This document shows positions 1 through 8,025 of a DNA stretch of 64,000 nucleotides, in pieces (positions within the stretch are counted from its first letter, which is position 1; each line of letters opens with the position of its first letter). The stretch is from Roseburia intestinalis L1-82 (GTDB lineage Bacteria > Bacillota > Clostridia > Lachnospirales > Lachnospiraceae). The translations under genes and the position numbers were made by a program. The notes below the pieces were generated by a model. The model searched no databases, had not been told where the DNA came from, and saw nothing but the letters and a program-made list of their open reading frames with translations. Location: contig NZ_LR027880.1 in the NCBI RefSeq assembly GCF_900537995.1, positions 3,875,001 to 3,939,000 of the forward strand. The letters run 5' to 3'.

Positions 1-125
1 TCTACAAGAATATCTGCGATTGCGATTTTCATTTTAGATGCCGGAACATCAACTGTATCATGTTTAGCAGTATTTGCATTACGGATTCTTGTAAGCATAT
101 CTGCGATTGGATCACTTGTTGTCAT
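1..125 (-). CDS. rpsH: 30S ribosomal protein S8 (partial, N-terminal part)
   Basis: The minus strand from 125 reads [20 protein letters not shown] and continues in frame to the window edge, about 41 residues. This is the typical S8 N-terminus. S8 binds the central domain of 16S rRNA and, in the bacteria studied, also represses the spc operon. The gene follows rpsN by 60 bp, the normal spc order, and an SD-like GGAGGAAAT lies just upstream of the ATG. The C-terminal two thirds lie outside the window. Confidence 0.95.
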   Translation of the reverse strand, partial: MTTSDPIADMLTRIRNANTAKHDTVDVPASKMKIAIADILV

Positions 126-185
126 GATGTATATTTCCTCCTTTATTAAGTTACTGTGCCGCACATAGCGGACACAGCCGTCTGA

Positions 186-371
186 TTACCAGCTTGCTTT
201 CTTAACGCCTGGTATCTGGCCTTTGTATGCTAATTCACGGAAACATACTCTGCAGATTCCGTATTTTCTTAAAACAGAATGTGGACGTCCACAAATTTTG
301 CAACGTGTGTAAGCTCTGGTAGAGAACTTTGGTTTACGCTGCTGTTTTACTTTCATAGATGTTTTAGCCAT
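186..371 (-). CDS. rpsN: 30S ribosomal protein S14, zinc-binding (type Z)
   Basis: This 61-residue protein has two cysteine pairs, CKIC and CRVC, spaced as in the zinc-ribbon form of S14 (C-x2-C-x12-C-x2-C). It sits in the 30S head near the decoding site. The length and cysteines mark the zinc-containing (C+) paralogue rather than the longer C-minus form that some Firmicutes switch to under zinc limitation. It lies between rplE and rpsH and its start has a GGAGGG ribosome binding site. No second S14 gene is visible in the window. Confidence 0.96.
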   Translation of the reverse strand: MAKTSMKVKQQRKPKFSTRAYTRCKICGRPHSVLRKYGICRVCFRELAYKGQIPGVKKASW

Positions 372-386
372 TAAAATTCCCTCCTA

Positions 387-926
387 TTATTTGGCGAACG
401 GCATATTGAACAATGTCAATAACTCACGAGCTTCTTCGTCTGTTTTTGCTGTGGTAACGAAAATGATATCCATACCACGAACTTTATCAACTTTATCATA
501 CTCGATCTCCGGGAAGATTAACTGCTCTTTGATACCAAGGGCATAGTTTCCACGGCCGTCAAATGCATTCGGGTTAACACCTCTGAAGTCACGTACACGC
601 GGTAATGCAAGGTTGATTAAACGATCCATAAACTCGTACATCTTCTCGCCACGCAGTGTTGTCTTACAACCGATTGCCATTCCTTCTCTGATCTTGAAGT
701 TTGCAATCGCGTTTTTAGCTTTTGTAGGAACTGCTTTCTGACCTGTGATTGTCTCCATATCTTTGATTGCAGCTTCTAATAATTTTGCGTTCTCTTTTGC
801 TTCGCCAACGCCCATGTTTACAACGATCTTATCGAGCTTCGGCACTTCCATGATATTTTTATATCCAAATTTTTTGATCATAGCATCTACGATCTCATTC
901 TGGTACTGTTCTTTAAGTCTGCTCAA
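387..926 (-). CDS. rplE: 50S ribosomal protein L5
   Basis: The 179-residue length is normal for L5. [20 protein letters not shown] at the start and the [15 protein letters not shown] and [14 protein letters not shown] segments are characteristic. L5 binds 5S rRNA and forms part of the central protuberance and the inter-subunit bridge to S13. It is translated just after rplX (22-bp gap) and before rpsN, and is preceded by AGGAGGCAAAACAG. Nothing unusual is seen. Confidence 0.97.
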   Translation of the reverse strand: MSRLKEQYQNEIVDAMIKKFGYKNIMEVPKLDKIVVNMGVGEAKENAKLLEAAIKDMETITGQKAVPTKAKNAIANFKIREGMAIGCKTTLRGEKMYEFMDRLINLALPRVRDFRGVNPNAFDGRGNYALGIKEQLIFPEIEYDKVDKVRGMDIIFVTTAKTDEEARELLTLFNMPFAK

Positions 927-948
927 CTGTTTTGCCTCCTCTCTTCAA

Positions 949-1260
949 TTAATCGATCACTTCGCCTGTTTTCTTTGCGAAACGTACTTTTTTATCTCCA
1001 TCCATCTTGAAACCTACGCGGGTAGCTGTTCCTTTGTGAAGATACATAACGTTTGAAATGTCAACAGGTCCCTCCTGATGGATGATACCACCCTGCTGAT
1101 TAGCCATGCTTGGTTTTGCATGTTTTGTCACCATGTTGATACCCTCTACCAGAACGGTATTGTTCTTTGTATTTACAGCAATAACTTTGCCTTCTTTGTC
1201 TTTATCTTTACCAGCGATCACTTTGACCATATCGCCTTTTTTAATTTTCATGGTTGCCAT
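949..1260 (-). CDS. rplX: 50S ribosomal protein L24
   Basis: This 103-residue protein begins [20 protein letters not shown], a KOW-type SH3 barrel near residues 5-40, as in L24. L24 is an assembly initiator protein that binds 23S rRNA domain I. Between rplN and rplE, its position is standard for the spc operon. AGGAGGACCAGGAT supplies the ribosome binding site. An ATG three codons in (MKIKKG) is a possible alternative start. Confidence 0.96.
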   Translation of the reverse strand: MATMKIKKGDMVKVIAGKDKDKEGKVIAVNTKNNTVLVEGINMVTKHAKPSMANQQGGIIHQEGPVDISNVMYLHKGTATRVGFKMDGDKKVRFAKKTGEVID

Positions 1261-1272
1261 ATCCTGGTCCTC

Positions 1273-1641
1273 CTACAATACTTCCGGAGCTAAGGAAACA
1301 ATTTTCATGAACTGTTTCTCACGAAGCTCTCTTGCTACTGGTCCAAAAATACGTGTTCCTCTTGGAGTTTTGTCATCTTTAATAATAACTGCTGCGTTTT
1401 CATCAAATTTGATATAAGAACCGTCTTTACGACGTGCGCCTTTTACTGAACGAACAACTACAGCTTTTACGACATCACCTTTTTTAACAACACCGCCTGG
1501 TGTTGCCTCTTTGACCGTAGCAACTACTACATCACCAATATTCGCATATCTTCTAGTAGATCCACCCATAACACGAATAACGAGTAACTCTCTTGCTCCT
1601 GTGTTATCGGCTACCTTAAGTCTACTTTCCTGTTGTACCAT
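1273..1641 (-). CDS. rplN: 50S ribosomal protein L14
   Basis: The 122 residues starting [20 protein letters not shown] match L14 in length and sequence, including the [14 protein letters not shown] stretch near the C-terminus. L14 binds 23S rRNA near the factor-binding region and contacts 16S rRNA. It is spaced 12 bp from rplX and 18 bp from rpsQ, with AGGAGGCTACAAGC before the ATG. Confidence 0.97.
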   Translation of the reverse strand: MVQQESRLKVADNTGARELLVIRVMGGSTRRYANIGDVVVATVKEATPGGVVKKGDVVKAVVVRSVKGARRKDGSYIKFDENAAVIIKDDKTPRGTRIFGPVARELREKQFMKIVSLAPEVL

Positions 1642-1659
1642 GCTTGTAGCCTCCTTTAA

Positions 1660-1917
1660 TTATTTTGCTCTTTCCATGATTTCTACAAGTCTCCATCTCT
1701 TATCTTTCGATAATGGTCTTGTCTCCATAACTTTTACTTTATCACCGATCTTACATTCGTTATTCTCGTCATGAGCTTTTAATTTGTATGTTTTCTTAAC
1801 GATCTTGTTGTAAAGAGGATGTCTTACGTTATCCTGGATTGCAACAGTGATTGTTTTATCCATCTTGTCGCTTACAACAATACCAACACGTGTTTTTCTA
1901 AGATTTCTTTCTTCCAC
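1660..1917 (-). CDS. rpsQ: 30S ribosomal protein S17
   Basis: This 85-residue OB-fold protein starts [20 protein letters not shown] and carries the [20 protein letters not shown] signature of S17. It is a primary 16S rRNA binder of the 5' domain. It lies between rpmC and rplN in the usual order, and the ATG is preceded by AGGAGATTAATCGGTCGTGG. Confidence 0.96.
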   Translation of the reverse strand: MEERNLRKTRVGIVVSDKMDKTITVAIQDNVRHPLYNKIVKKTYKLKAHDENNECKIGDKVKVMETRPLSKDKRWRLVEIMERAK

Positions 1918-1943
1918 GACCGATTAATCTCCTTTCTGGAATC

Positions 1944-2153
1944 CTACTGCGCAACTTTTTCTTTCTCAGTAATGATTGTCTGAATTCTTGCAATATTCTT
2001 TCTTACTTCTTTGATTCTGCTTGTGTTGTCCAGCTGATTCGTTGCGTTCTGGAATCTCAAATTGAAAAGTTCTTTTTTAGCTTCTACTAACTGCGCATTT
2101 AAGTCTGTTACAGACTGGCCTTTTAATTCTTCTAAATATTTACTAGTTTTCAT
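1944..2153 (-). CDS. rpmC: 50S ribosomal protein L29
   Basis: The 69-residue protein from [13 protein letters not shown] is a two-helix L29 with the [13 protein letters not shown] core. A start three codons further upstream is possible, but it has a poorer ribosome binding position. The chosen ATG (2153) overlaps the last 11 bases of rplP, which suggests translational coupling; the shared bases contain the rplP stop TAG. L29 lies near the peptide exit tunnel and helps form the docking site for trigger factor and SRP. Confidence 0.93.
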   Translation of the reverse strand: MKTSKYLEELKGQSVTDLNAQLVEAKKELFNLRFQNATNQLDNTSRIKEVRKNIARIQTIITEKEKVAQ

Positions 2154-2580
2154 TTGATACACCGCCTTCTAAATCTGCACGTGAAACTACTTTACATTTG
2201 CAAGGTAATTTGTGTGTAGCAAGACGTAACGCTTCTTTCGCAACGTCTTCCGGAACACCGGAGATTTCAAATAATACACGACCTGGTTTCACAACGGCTA
2301 CCCAGTACTCTGGAGCACCCTTTCCTTTACCCATACGAACACCCATAGGTTTATGAGTAATTGGTTTCTCTGGGAAAATTTTGATCCAAACTTTACCACC
2401 ACGTTTGATATATCTTGTCATCGCAACACGGGCTGCCTCGATCTGATTTGCTTTGATCCAGCATGGCTCAGTTGAAATAATACCGTACTCACCATAAGTG
2501 ATCGTATTACCTCTTGTTGCCTTTCCGCTCATAGAACCACGGAACTGTTTACGATGTTTTACTCTCTTTGGCATTAACAT
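2143..2580 (-). CDS. rplP: 50S ribosomal protein L16
   Basis: The 145-residue product reads [20 protein letters not shown] and contains IRVP-like and [17 protein letters not shown] segments of L16, which sits at the A-site side of the peptidyl transferase centre. The first ATG overlaps the rpsC stop (TAATG) and is placed about 7 bases after GGAGGAG. The second ATG two codons later gives the shorter MPKRV start. Both are plausible; SD spacing favours the first. A 3' overlap with rpmC indicates coupling. Confidence 0.96.
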   Translation of the reverse strand: MLMPKRVKHRKQFRGSMSGKATRGNTITYGEYGIISTEPCWIKANQIEAARVAMTRYIKRGGKVWIKIFPEKPITHKPMGVRMGKGKGAPEYWVAVVKPGRVLFEISGVPEDVAKEALRLATHKLPCKCKVVSRADLEGGVSNEN

Positions 2581-3236
2581 TACTGTACTCCTCCTTCCTT
2601 ATTAGCTCTTGTCGGAAGTACCTCGCCTTTGTAGATCCAAACCTTAACACCAACTTTACCGTAGGTTGTATCTGCCTCAGCGAATCCATAATCAATATCA
2701 GCTCTTAATGTCTGAAGCGGAATAGTTCCCTCTGAATAGAACTCTGTACGAGCCATATCAGCACCGCCAAGACGTCCGGAACAGGATGTTTTGATTCCCT
2801 TTGCTCCTGATTTCATGGTTCTTCCCATGCAGGATTTCATTGCTCTACGGAAAGAAACACGGTTCTCTAACTGTAATGCAATGTTCTCAGCTACTAACTG
2901 AGCATCACGATCCGGTCTTTTAACTTCTTTGATATCAACAACTAATTTCTTATCTGTGAATTTCTGAACTTCGCCTTTGATCTTCTCGATCTCAGCTCCG
3001 CCTTTTCCGATTACTACACCCGGTTTAGCTGTGTAGATAATAACTTTCACACGGTCAGATGCTCTCTCGATCTCGATCTTAGAAACACCTGCTGCATATA
3101 ATTTCTTTTTCAGACATGTTCTGATATTGTAATCTTCTACTAAGAAATCTGCAAAATCTGCTTCCGCATACCATTTAGAGTCCCAGTCTTTGATAACGCC
3201 GACTCTTAAGCCATGTGGATTAACTTTCTGTCCCAT
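2580..3236 (-). CDS. rpsC: 30S ribosomal protein S3
   Basis: The 218 residues begin [20 protein letters not shown] and include the KH-domain motif [14 protein letters not shown] (about residues 75-90), as expected for S3, which lines the mRNA entry tunnel with S4 and S5. It lies between rplV and rplP and shares its stop codon bases with the rplP start. A GGAGGTCAAAT ribosome binding site precedes the ATG. Confidence 0.97.
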   Translation of the reverse strand: MGQKVNPHGLRVGVIKDWDSKWYAEADFADFLVEDYNIRTCLKKKLYAAGVSKIEIERASDRVKVIIYTAKPGVVIGKGGAEIEKIKGEVQKFTDKKLVVDIKEVKRPDRDAQLVAENIALQLENRVSFRRAMKSCMGRTMKSGAKGIKTSCSGRLGGADMARTEFYSEGTIPLQTLRADIDYGFAEADTTYGKVGVKVWIYKGEVLPTRANKEGGVQ

Positions 3237-3247
3237 ATTTGACCTCC

Positions 3248-3634
3248 TTATTTCTCGTCAAGCACGATTGTGATGTGGCTCATTCTCTTCTCGATTCTGT
3301 AAGCTCTACCCTGTGCTCTCGGTCTGATTCTCTTCATTGTCGGTCCTTTATTTGCGTAGCACTCTGCAACATAAAGGTTTTCTGCTTTCATTCCATTGTT
3401 GTTCTCAGCGTTTGCGATTGCTGACTCTAATAATTTCTTTACTAAGCTTGAAGCATATCTCGGATTGTATGTTACGATAGCCAATGCTGTCTGAACATCC
3501 TTTCCACGGATTGCATCTAACACGAAACAAGCTTTCTGAACAGACACTCTTGCGTAAGATAACTTAGCGGAAGGTCTGGTATCTTTTACTTCATTTCTCT
3601 CTCTTTTAATCTGACTTCTATGTCCCTTAGCCAT
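3248..3634 (-). CDS. rplV: 50S ribosomal protein L22
   Basis: The 128-residue product begins [16 protein letters not shown] and has the L22 core [19 protein letters not shown] plus the tunnel-reaching beta-hairpin [16 protein letters not shown] (about residues 98-114). This hairpin narrows the nascent-chain tunnel and is where macrolide-resistance changes occur in other bacteria; no such change can be judged here. AAAGGAGGTTTCATCC precedes the start. Confidence 0.97.
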   Translation of the reverse strand: MAKGHRSQIKRERNEVKDTRPSAKLSYARVSVQKACFVLDAIRGKDVQTALAIVTYNPRYASSLVKKLLESAIANAENNNGMKAENLYVAECYANKGPTMKRIRPRAQGRAYRIEKRMSHITIVLDEK

Positions 3635-3658
3635 GGATGAAACCTCCTTTCAAATATC

Positions 3659-3940
3659 TTATCTAACGCCTGATTTCTTTTCGTCTTTTCCATGTCCTCT
3701 GTAAGTTCTTGTTGCAACGAACTCACCAAGTTTATGTCCAACCATATCCTCTGTTACATATACAGGTACATGTTTTCTTCCGTCATGAACAGCGATGGTA
3801 TGACCAACGAACTGAGGGAAGATTGTAGAACGACGTGACCATGTCTTAATAACAGATTTGTCACCAGATGCATTCATAGCGTCTACTTTTTTCAGCAGGC
3901 TTGCATCAGCGAATGGTCCTTTTTTTAATGAACGAGCCAT
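3659..3940 (-). CDS. rpsS: 30S ribosomal protein S19
   Basis: This 93-residue protein begins [20 protein letters not shown] and ends with the basic tail [16 protein letters not shown], as in S19 of the 30S head. It is normally translated directly after rplB with a gap of a few tens of bases. Here the gap to rplB is 242 bp and contains a good promoter (4013-4041), so rpsS may be the first gene of a second transcription unit. An AGGAGGTAAATT ribosome binding site is present. Confidence 0.97.
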   Translation of the reverse strand: MARSLKKGPFADASLLKKVDAMNASGDKSVIKTWSRRSTIFPQFVGHTIAVHDGRKHVPVYVTEDMVGHKLGEFVATRTYRGHGKDEKKSGVR

Positions 3941-4012
3941 AATTTACCTCCTATTTTGTCAGTCCCCTTTACACACTGCCGTGTGTTTCCTCGGACTCCG
4001 AACATCTTGTTT

Positions 4013-4041
4013 ATTATATCAGAGATTACCGGAAGAAGCAA
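4013..4041 (-). promoter_or_regulatory. Predicted internal S10-operon promoter upstream of rpsS
   Basis: On the minus strand TTGCTT (4036-4041) and TATAAT (4013-4018) are separated by exactly 17 bases. Transcription would start near 4006 and reach rpsS after about 65 bases. It lies inside the rplB-rpsS spacer, where most relatives have no room for a promoter. The call rests on sequence alone. Confidence 0.6.
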
Positions 4042-4160
4042 GTAAAACTTCTCCCGGTTTTCCAATTTTTTATTATTTTTTTCAAAGACCGGAAGAAGCC
4101 GTCTCTTATCTCTCCCCGGATCACCGTTGTGAACCGGAAGAAACCGTCCTTGCTTCTTCC
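4029..4160. repeat. Three CCGGAAGAAR repeats in the rplB-rpsS spacer
   Basis: CCGGAAGAAG occurs at about 4029 and 4089, and CCGGAAGAAA at about 4134, each followed by a partly complementary CTTCTCCCGG-like stretch that could fold into a short hairpin. The first repeat overlaps the -35 region of the predicted rpsS promoter. An A/T run of about 20 bases lies between the first two. Function is unknown; they could be an attenuator, RNA-processing sites or a small repeat family. Confidence 0.6.
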
Positions 4161-4196
4161 AAGCCTTAAAATAAGCGCCAGCTTATTTTAAGGCTT
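4161..4196. repeat. Perfect 16-bp inverted repeat over the rplB stop codon
   Basis: AAGCCTTAAAATAAGC and its exact complement are separated by GCCA. The 36-bp palindrome includes the last codons and TAA of rplB. On the minus strand it is not followed by a T-run, so it is not a classical terminator. It may protect or define the rplB mRNA end, or lower transcription into rpsS. Confidence 0.8.
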
Positions 4197-5028
4197 TTCC
4201 GTCTCTACGTCTTACGATCAGCTTGTTAGAAGATTTATTCTTCTTTCTAGTCTTAAGACCAAGAGCAGGTTTACCCCAAGGAGTACATGGGCCTGGACGT
4301 CCGATCGGAGCACGTCCTTCACCACCTCCGTGTGGATGGTCATTCGGGTTCATAACAGAACCGCGGACTGTTGGGCGAACGCCCATATGACGTTTACGTC
4401 CTGCTTTACCGATGTTAACCAAGTTGTGGTCACCGTTTCCGATAACACCGATGGTTGCGCGGCATTTTAAAGGTACCATACGCATCTCGCCTGAAGGAAG
4501 ACGAAGTGTTGCATATTTTCCTTCTTTTGCCATTAACTGAGCGCTCATACCAGCGGAACGAACTAACTGTCCGCCCTTGCCCGGATATAACTCAACGTTG
4601 TGTACCTGAGTACCGACTGGGATATTCTCAAGCGGTAAGCAGTTACCAACACGAACTTCTGCTGTTGCACCACTCATAACAGTCATTCCGTCTGTTAATC
4701 CCTGTGGAGCAAGGATATAAGCTTTCTCACCATCTGCGTAGCAGATTAAAGCGATGTTAGCTGTTCTGTTCGGATCGTACTCGATTCCGACTACTTTAGC
4801 CGGGATTCCATCTTTACCGTTTCTCTTGAAATCGATAACTCTGTATTTTCTTCTGTTTCCACCACCATGGTGTCTTACAGTGATTTTACCCTGATTGTTA
4901 CGACCAGCATTCTTCTTTAAAGAAGTTACCAGAGATTTTTCCGGAGTTGTTTTTGTGATCTCGGAGAAATCAGAGCCAGTCATATTTCTTCTGGAAGGTG
5001 TATATGGGTTATATGTCTTAATTCCCAT
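4183..5028 (-). CDS. rplB: 50S ribosomal protein L2
   Basis: The 281-residue protein starts [18 protein letters not shown] and contains the C-terminal [20 protein letters not shown] loop (about residues 216-236) whose histidine is near the peptidyl transferase centre. L2 is required for subunit joining. It follows rplW after 69 bp, and the start has a AAAGGAGAACAAC site. Its 3' end is embedded in a perfect hairpin (4161-4196), which is unusual for this operon. Confidence 0.97.
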   Translation of the reverse strand: MGIKTYNPYTPSRRNMTGSDFSEITKTTPEKSLVTSLKKNAGRNNQGKITVRHHGGGNRRKYRVIDFKRNGKDGIPAKVVGIEYDPNRTANIALICYADGEKAYILAPQGLTDGMTVMSGATAEVRVGNCLPLENIPVGTQVHNVELYPGKGGQLVRSAGMSAQLMAKEGKYATLRLPSGEMRMVPLKCRATIGVIGNGDHNLVNIGKAGRKRHMGVRPTVRGSVMNPNDHPHGGGEGRAPIGRPGPCTPWGKPALGLKTRKKNKSSNKLIVRRRDGKALK

Positions 5029-5097
5029 TGTTGTTCTCCTTTCGATGTTTGTTATCGCGCATCGCTGCGCTTAGGTTGCAATCGAACGTTGTTTTTC

Positions 5098-5397
5098 TTA
5101 CAGACCAGCGAAGATCTCGATGTCTTTGCTGTCTTCTGTTAACTGTACGATAGCTTTCTTTGTCTTAGCAGTTTTTCCGTAAACCATTCCACGTCTTTTA
5201 TTTTTTCCGTCCATGTTCATGGTATTAACGCTGGCAACTTTTGTGCCTTCGAACATTTTTTCAACTGCTTCTTTAATCATGGTCTTGTTTGCTTCCGGAT
5301 GAACTAAGAAAGTATATTTCTTCTCAGCCATAGCTGCCATGGATTTCTCGGTGATAACCGGTTTGAGGATTACATCATAATACTGTACGTTTGCCAT
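5098..5397 (-). CDS. rplW: 50S ribosomal protein L23
   Basis: The 99 residues begin [20 protein letters not shown], with the KPVITEKS motif of L23. L23 is at the tunnel exit and docks trigger factor and SRP. Its ATG overlaps the rplD stop by one base, so translation is probably coupled. The 69-bp gap to rplB carries only the rplB ribosome binding site and a short GC-rich palindromic stretch (GCGCATCGCTGCGC). Confidence 0.96.
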   Translation of the reverse strand: MANVQYYDVILKPVITEKSMAAMAEKKYTFLVHPEANKTMIKEAVEKMFEGTKVASVNTMNMDGKNKRRGMVYGKTAKTKKAIVQLTEDSKDIEIFAGL

Positions 5398-6017
5398 TAT
5401 GCATACACCTCCTCGATAGTCTTAACAGCGTCTTTTGTTACAACAACTGTATCATATTTTAATACATCAAATACGTTTAACTCGTTTGTCTGAGCAGTTT
5501 TAACAGTCGGAACATTGCTTGCAGATTTGATCACGTTTGTATCCATATCGTTTAATACAACTAATGCTTTCTCAACTTTTAAGTTGTTCAGAACCTGAAC
5601 GAAGTTCTTTGTTTTGATAGAGTCAAGTTTTAACTCGTCAACAACGATGAACTTGCTCTCATTTACTCTGGATGTGAGTGCAGATTTTAATGCTGCTCTC
5701 TTCTCTTTTTTGTTTAATTTGAAAGAGTAGTCTCTTGGTACCGGAGCAAATACAACTCCACCATGAGTCCACTGTGGAGCTCTTGTTGAACCCTGTCTTG
5801 CATGACCGGTTCCTTTCTGTCTCCATGGTTTTCTACCACCACCGCGAACTTCAGAACGTGTTTTTGCTTTCTGAGTTCCCTGACGGTTATTTGCAAGCTG
5901 CTGAAGTACTGCCATGTGTACGAGATGCTCGTTAACTTCTACTCCGAAAACAGCATCGTTTAACTCCAGGCTTCCTACTTCTTTGCCTTCCATATTATAA
6001 ACAGCTACGTTAGCCAT
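5397..6017 (-). CDS. rplD: 50S ribosomal protein L4
   Basis: This 206-residue L4 has the long tunnel loop around residues 45-95 ([20 protein letters not shown], then [13 protein letters not shown]). In Escherichia coli L4 also represses the S10 operon through its leader; whether this holds here is unknown, but rpsJ has a structured leader of about 300 nt. It lies between rplC and rplW, and is preceded by AAAGGAGGAAACAAC. Confidence 0.97.
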   Translation of the reverse strand: MANVAVYNMEGKEVGSLELNDAVFGVEVNEHLVHMAVLQQLANNRQGTQKAKTRSEVRGGGRKPWRQKGTGHARQGSTRAPQWTHGGVVFAPVPRDYSFKLNKKEKRAALKSALTSRVNESKFIVVDELKLDSIKTKNFVQVLNNLKVEKALVVLNDMDTNVIKSASNVPTVKTAQTNELNVFDVLKYDTVVVTKDAVKTIEEVYA

Positions 6018-6044
6018 TGTTGTTTCCTCCTTTCCTATCTAGCA

Positions 6045-6728
6045 CTATTTACCTGCTTTTACAGTTTCTTTGATTGTTACCATGCATTTCTTAGCGCCTG
6101 GTACAGCACCTTTTACTAAGAGCAGGTTGTTCTCAGCGTCAACTCTTACAACTTCAAGATTCTGTGTTGTAACTTTTACGCTTCCCATATGTCCAGGCAT
6201 TCCTTTTCCCTTGAATACACGGCTCGGTGAAGAACATGCACCGTTGGAACCCTGATGACGATGGAATTTAGAACCATGAGCCATAGGACCTCTATGCTGT
6301 CCTAATCTCTTGATAGCGCCCTGGAAACCTTTACCTTTGGAAATTGCAGTAGCGTCGATTTTGTCGCCCTCTGCAAAGATATCAGCTTTGATAACATCTC
6401 CAAGTTTGTACTCGTCTGCGTTCTCAAATTTGAACTCTCTGACGTATCTCTTTCCGGATACACCAGCTTTTGCAAAGTGTCCCATCTGAGCTTTGTTTAC
6501 GCCATGTCTGTTTCTGATTTCTTTCTTACCATTTGCATCTTTGCTGACAACTTTTTCTTTCTTGTCTGCATATGCAACCTGAACTGCGCTGTATCCGTCG
6601 TTCTCCACAGTTTTGATCTGTGTTACGGAGCAAGGACCAGCTTCCAATACAGTAACCGGCACTAATACGCCGTCTGCGTTGAAGATTTGAGTCATTCCGA
6701 CTTTTGTTGCTAAAATCGCTTTCTTCAT
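6045..6728 (-). CDS. rplC: 50S ribosomal protein L3
   Basis: The 227-residue product starts [20 protein letters not shown] and includes [20 protein letters not shown] and [10 protein letters not shown], the extension that reaches the peptidyl transferase centre. L3 is an early 50S assembly protein. AGGAGGTAAAAGA gives the start. The 185-bp gap to rpsJ is longer than usual and is described separately. Confidence 0.97.
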   Translation of the reverse strand: MKKAILATKVGMTQIFNADGVLVPVTVLEAGPCSVTQIKTVENDGYSAVQVAYADKKEKVVSKDANGKKEIRNRHGVNKAQMGHFAKAGVSGKRYVREFKFENADEYKLGDVIKADIFAEGDKIDATAISKGKGFQGAIKRLGQHRGPMAHGSKFHRHQGSNGACSSPSRVFKGKGMPGHMGSVKVTTQNLEVVRVDAENNLLLVKGAVPGAKKCMVTIKETVKAGK

Positions 6729-6913
6729 TCTTTTACCTCCTGTTTACTCTACAGCGGAACGCTTCATGCCCATCGATGTGGGGTAGCGGAACCGTTCATC
6801 CTAGAAAGTCCATATAAGTGGATGTGGAAAACCACATAGAATGGAGGCTGATGCCGAACATTCTTTGCTTCTATATAAAACCCTTCAGGATATTAACAAA
6901 TTTGTTTGAAGAA
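6729..6913 (-). other. Long rpsJ-rplC intercistronic region with hairpins
   Basis: On the minus strand this 185-nt spacer contains ATGTGG-TTTT-CCACAT, a perfect stem, flanked by partly complementary CCATTCT and CACTTATATGG, and two AGCGGAAC boxes (about 6752 and 6785) bracketing a GCCCATCGATGTGGGG stretch. In most Firmicutes rpsJ and rplC are only tens of bases apart. The layout suggests an RNA control element, but I recognise no named class. Confidence 0.45.
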
Positions 6914-7231
6914 TTATTTATTCTTCATTTTGATATCGATGTATACACCAGCCGGCATCTCTAAACGAGATAAAGCATCAACTGTTTTCTGAGTTGGTGT
7001 TACGATATCGATCAGTCTTTTATGAGTTCTCTGCTCGAACTGCTCGCGTGAATCCTTATATTTGTGAGTCGCTCTTAAGATAGTAACTACTTCCTTCTTA
7101 GTAGGAAGAGGTACCGGTCCGCTCACCTGTGATCCGTTCTTCTTTACAGTCTCGATGATTTTTTTTGCTGATGAATCTACTAATTCGTGATCATAAGCTT
7201 TTAATGTGATTCTCATTACTTGACTTGCCAT
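6914..7231 (-). CDS. rpsJ: 30S ribosomal protein S10 (NusE)
   Basis: From ATG 7231 the protein is 105 residues, [19 protein letters not shown], with the usual [14 protein letters not shown] and [12 protein letters not shown] segments. The open frame extends 24 codons upstream, but AAAGGAGG lies 11 bases before 7231 and S10 homologues start here. S10 is a 30S head protein and, as NusE, part of the antitermination complex with NusB. It is the first gene of the operon, about 310 nt after the predicted promoter. Confidence 0.96.
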   Translation of the reverse strand: MASQVMRITLKAYDHELVDSSAKKIIETVKKNGSQVSGPVPLPTKKEVVTILRATHKYKDSREQFEQRTHKRLIDIVTPTQKTVDALSRLEMPAGVYIDIKMKNK

Positions 7232-7535
7232 AAAAAAAGTCGCCTCCTTTTCGCACTTTTGCAAGCGATAAACTCGCTTTGGTACGACAAGCGGTGACTG
7301 CACACATTCCCGTGCGTATCATGAGCTTTTACCCATAAAAAGAAACTTCTCCGCACCATCGAATGCTAGGAGTTCTTCTGACAGCCTTCCGGTCTGCCCG
7401 CACGTTGTTTCTACTTTGTAGATGTTACTCGTATACAGTGACTTGTCGCCAGTTTCCTAACTTGACATTCGCTCCACGGAAAACCTGCCATATCGGCAGC
7501 AACCTCACGCTTCTACGCTATCAATGTCACAGCAC
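7232..7535 (-). other. S10 operon 5' leader
   Basis: The predicted transcript has about 300 untranslated bases before rpsJ. A clear stem-loop is visible on the minus strand, GGCAGACC-GGAA-GGCTGTC (7378-7396), with one bulged A and a GGAA loop. Autoregulatory leaders bound by L4 are known for S10 operons in Gammaproteobacteria. This leader is a candidate for analogous control, which I cannot assign to a known RNA family by eye. Confidence 0.45.
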
Positions 7536-7540
7536 TGCTT

Positions 7541-7569
7541 AGTATATACGATAATTTTGAGAAATGCAA
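7541..7569 (-). promoter_or_regulatory. Predicted S10 operon promoter
   Basis: The minus strand has TTGCAT (7564-7569), 17 bases, then TATACT (7541-7546). It lies about 310 bases before rpsJ, and the next gene in the other direction is trkA, so this is the only good candidate for the main operon promoter. Confidence 0.65.
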
Positions 7570-7699
7570 GTATTTTTTCCATTTTTCTTTCATATTTTTT
7601 TGCGGGTTTCTTTGTCAATGTAACCCCCGTCTTTCCCTGCCACTCTTTCCTTTTTTATTCTGCTAATGTTTTATACTTTTTGTGGCTTTTCTGTGCGCA

Positions 7700-7803
7700 T
7701 ATGATATAATGAACGCAAGTGAGTCAACATGCCTGCATGATTGACGAACGGTGAATTGGAACATGTGCTGGTTTTGCACATGCTATAATGTGCGTAAGTA
7801 ATG
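7700..7803 (+). repeat. 79-bp-period intergenic repeat with extended -10 (copy A)
   Basis: The unit starts with ATGATATAATGAACGCAAG and carries GAGTCAACATGCCTGCATG, GATTGACGAACGGTGAATTG and a CATGTGC...GCACATG stem. A second, partial unit begins 79 bases later at 7779. The same unit with the same 79-base period occurs at 21668-21805. Each unit start contains TGNTATAAT, an extended -10 promoter motif. The nature of the repeat is unknown; it is not an insertion sequence. Confidence 0.8.
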
Positions 7804-8025
7804 AGCAGTGCCAAATGAGTGAAAAACAAAAAATGACTGCTTGCAGGCACTTTTTTGTTTTTTGCTCATTTGATAGGGCGGTGCTAGGTGCCGGTGGCAC
7901 CTGTTTAGCACGGACCGAAGTGGAACGTAGATGCCCGTCAGACCAGGAAATCTCTGATTTTCCGGTCTGGCACTGCGTACTCAAGTACATTCAAATCAGA
8001 CTATTATTAGAGGAGTTACCATATC
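7784..8025 (+). promoter_or_regulatory. Extended -10 promoter and structured leader of trkA
   Basis: TGCTATAAT (TATAAT at 7784-7789) inside the second repeat unit is a good extended -10 pointing at trkA. The following 230-nt leader has three strong hairpins: a 22-bp-arm inverted repeat at 7812-7872 (CAAATGAG...CTCATTTG, enclosing CTGC-TT-GCAG then a T-run), GTGCTAGGTGCC/GGCACC...TAGCAC at 7882-7911, and CAGACC-GGAAA/TTTCC-GGTCTG at 7937-7969. This looks like an attenuator. The conserved sequence of the c-di-AMP (ydaO) riboswitch was not found. Confidence 0.5.

Noticed and set aside
7796..8025. ydaO-type c-di-AMP riboswitch before trkA
   Set aside because: The conserved sequence blocks of that class were not found; only generic hairpins are visible.
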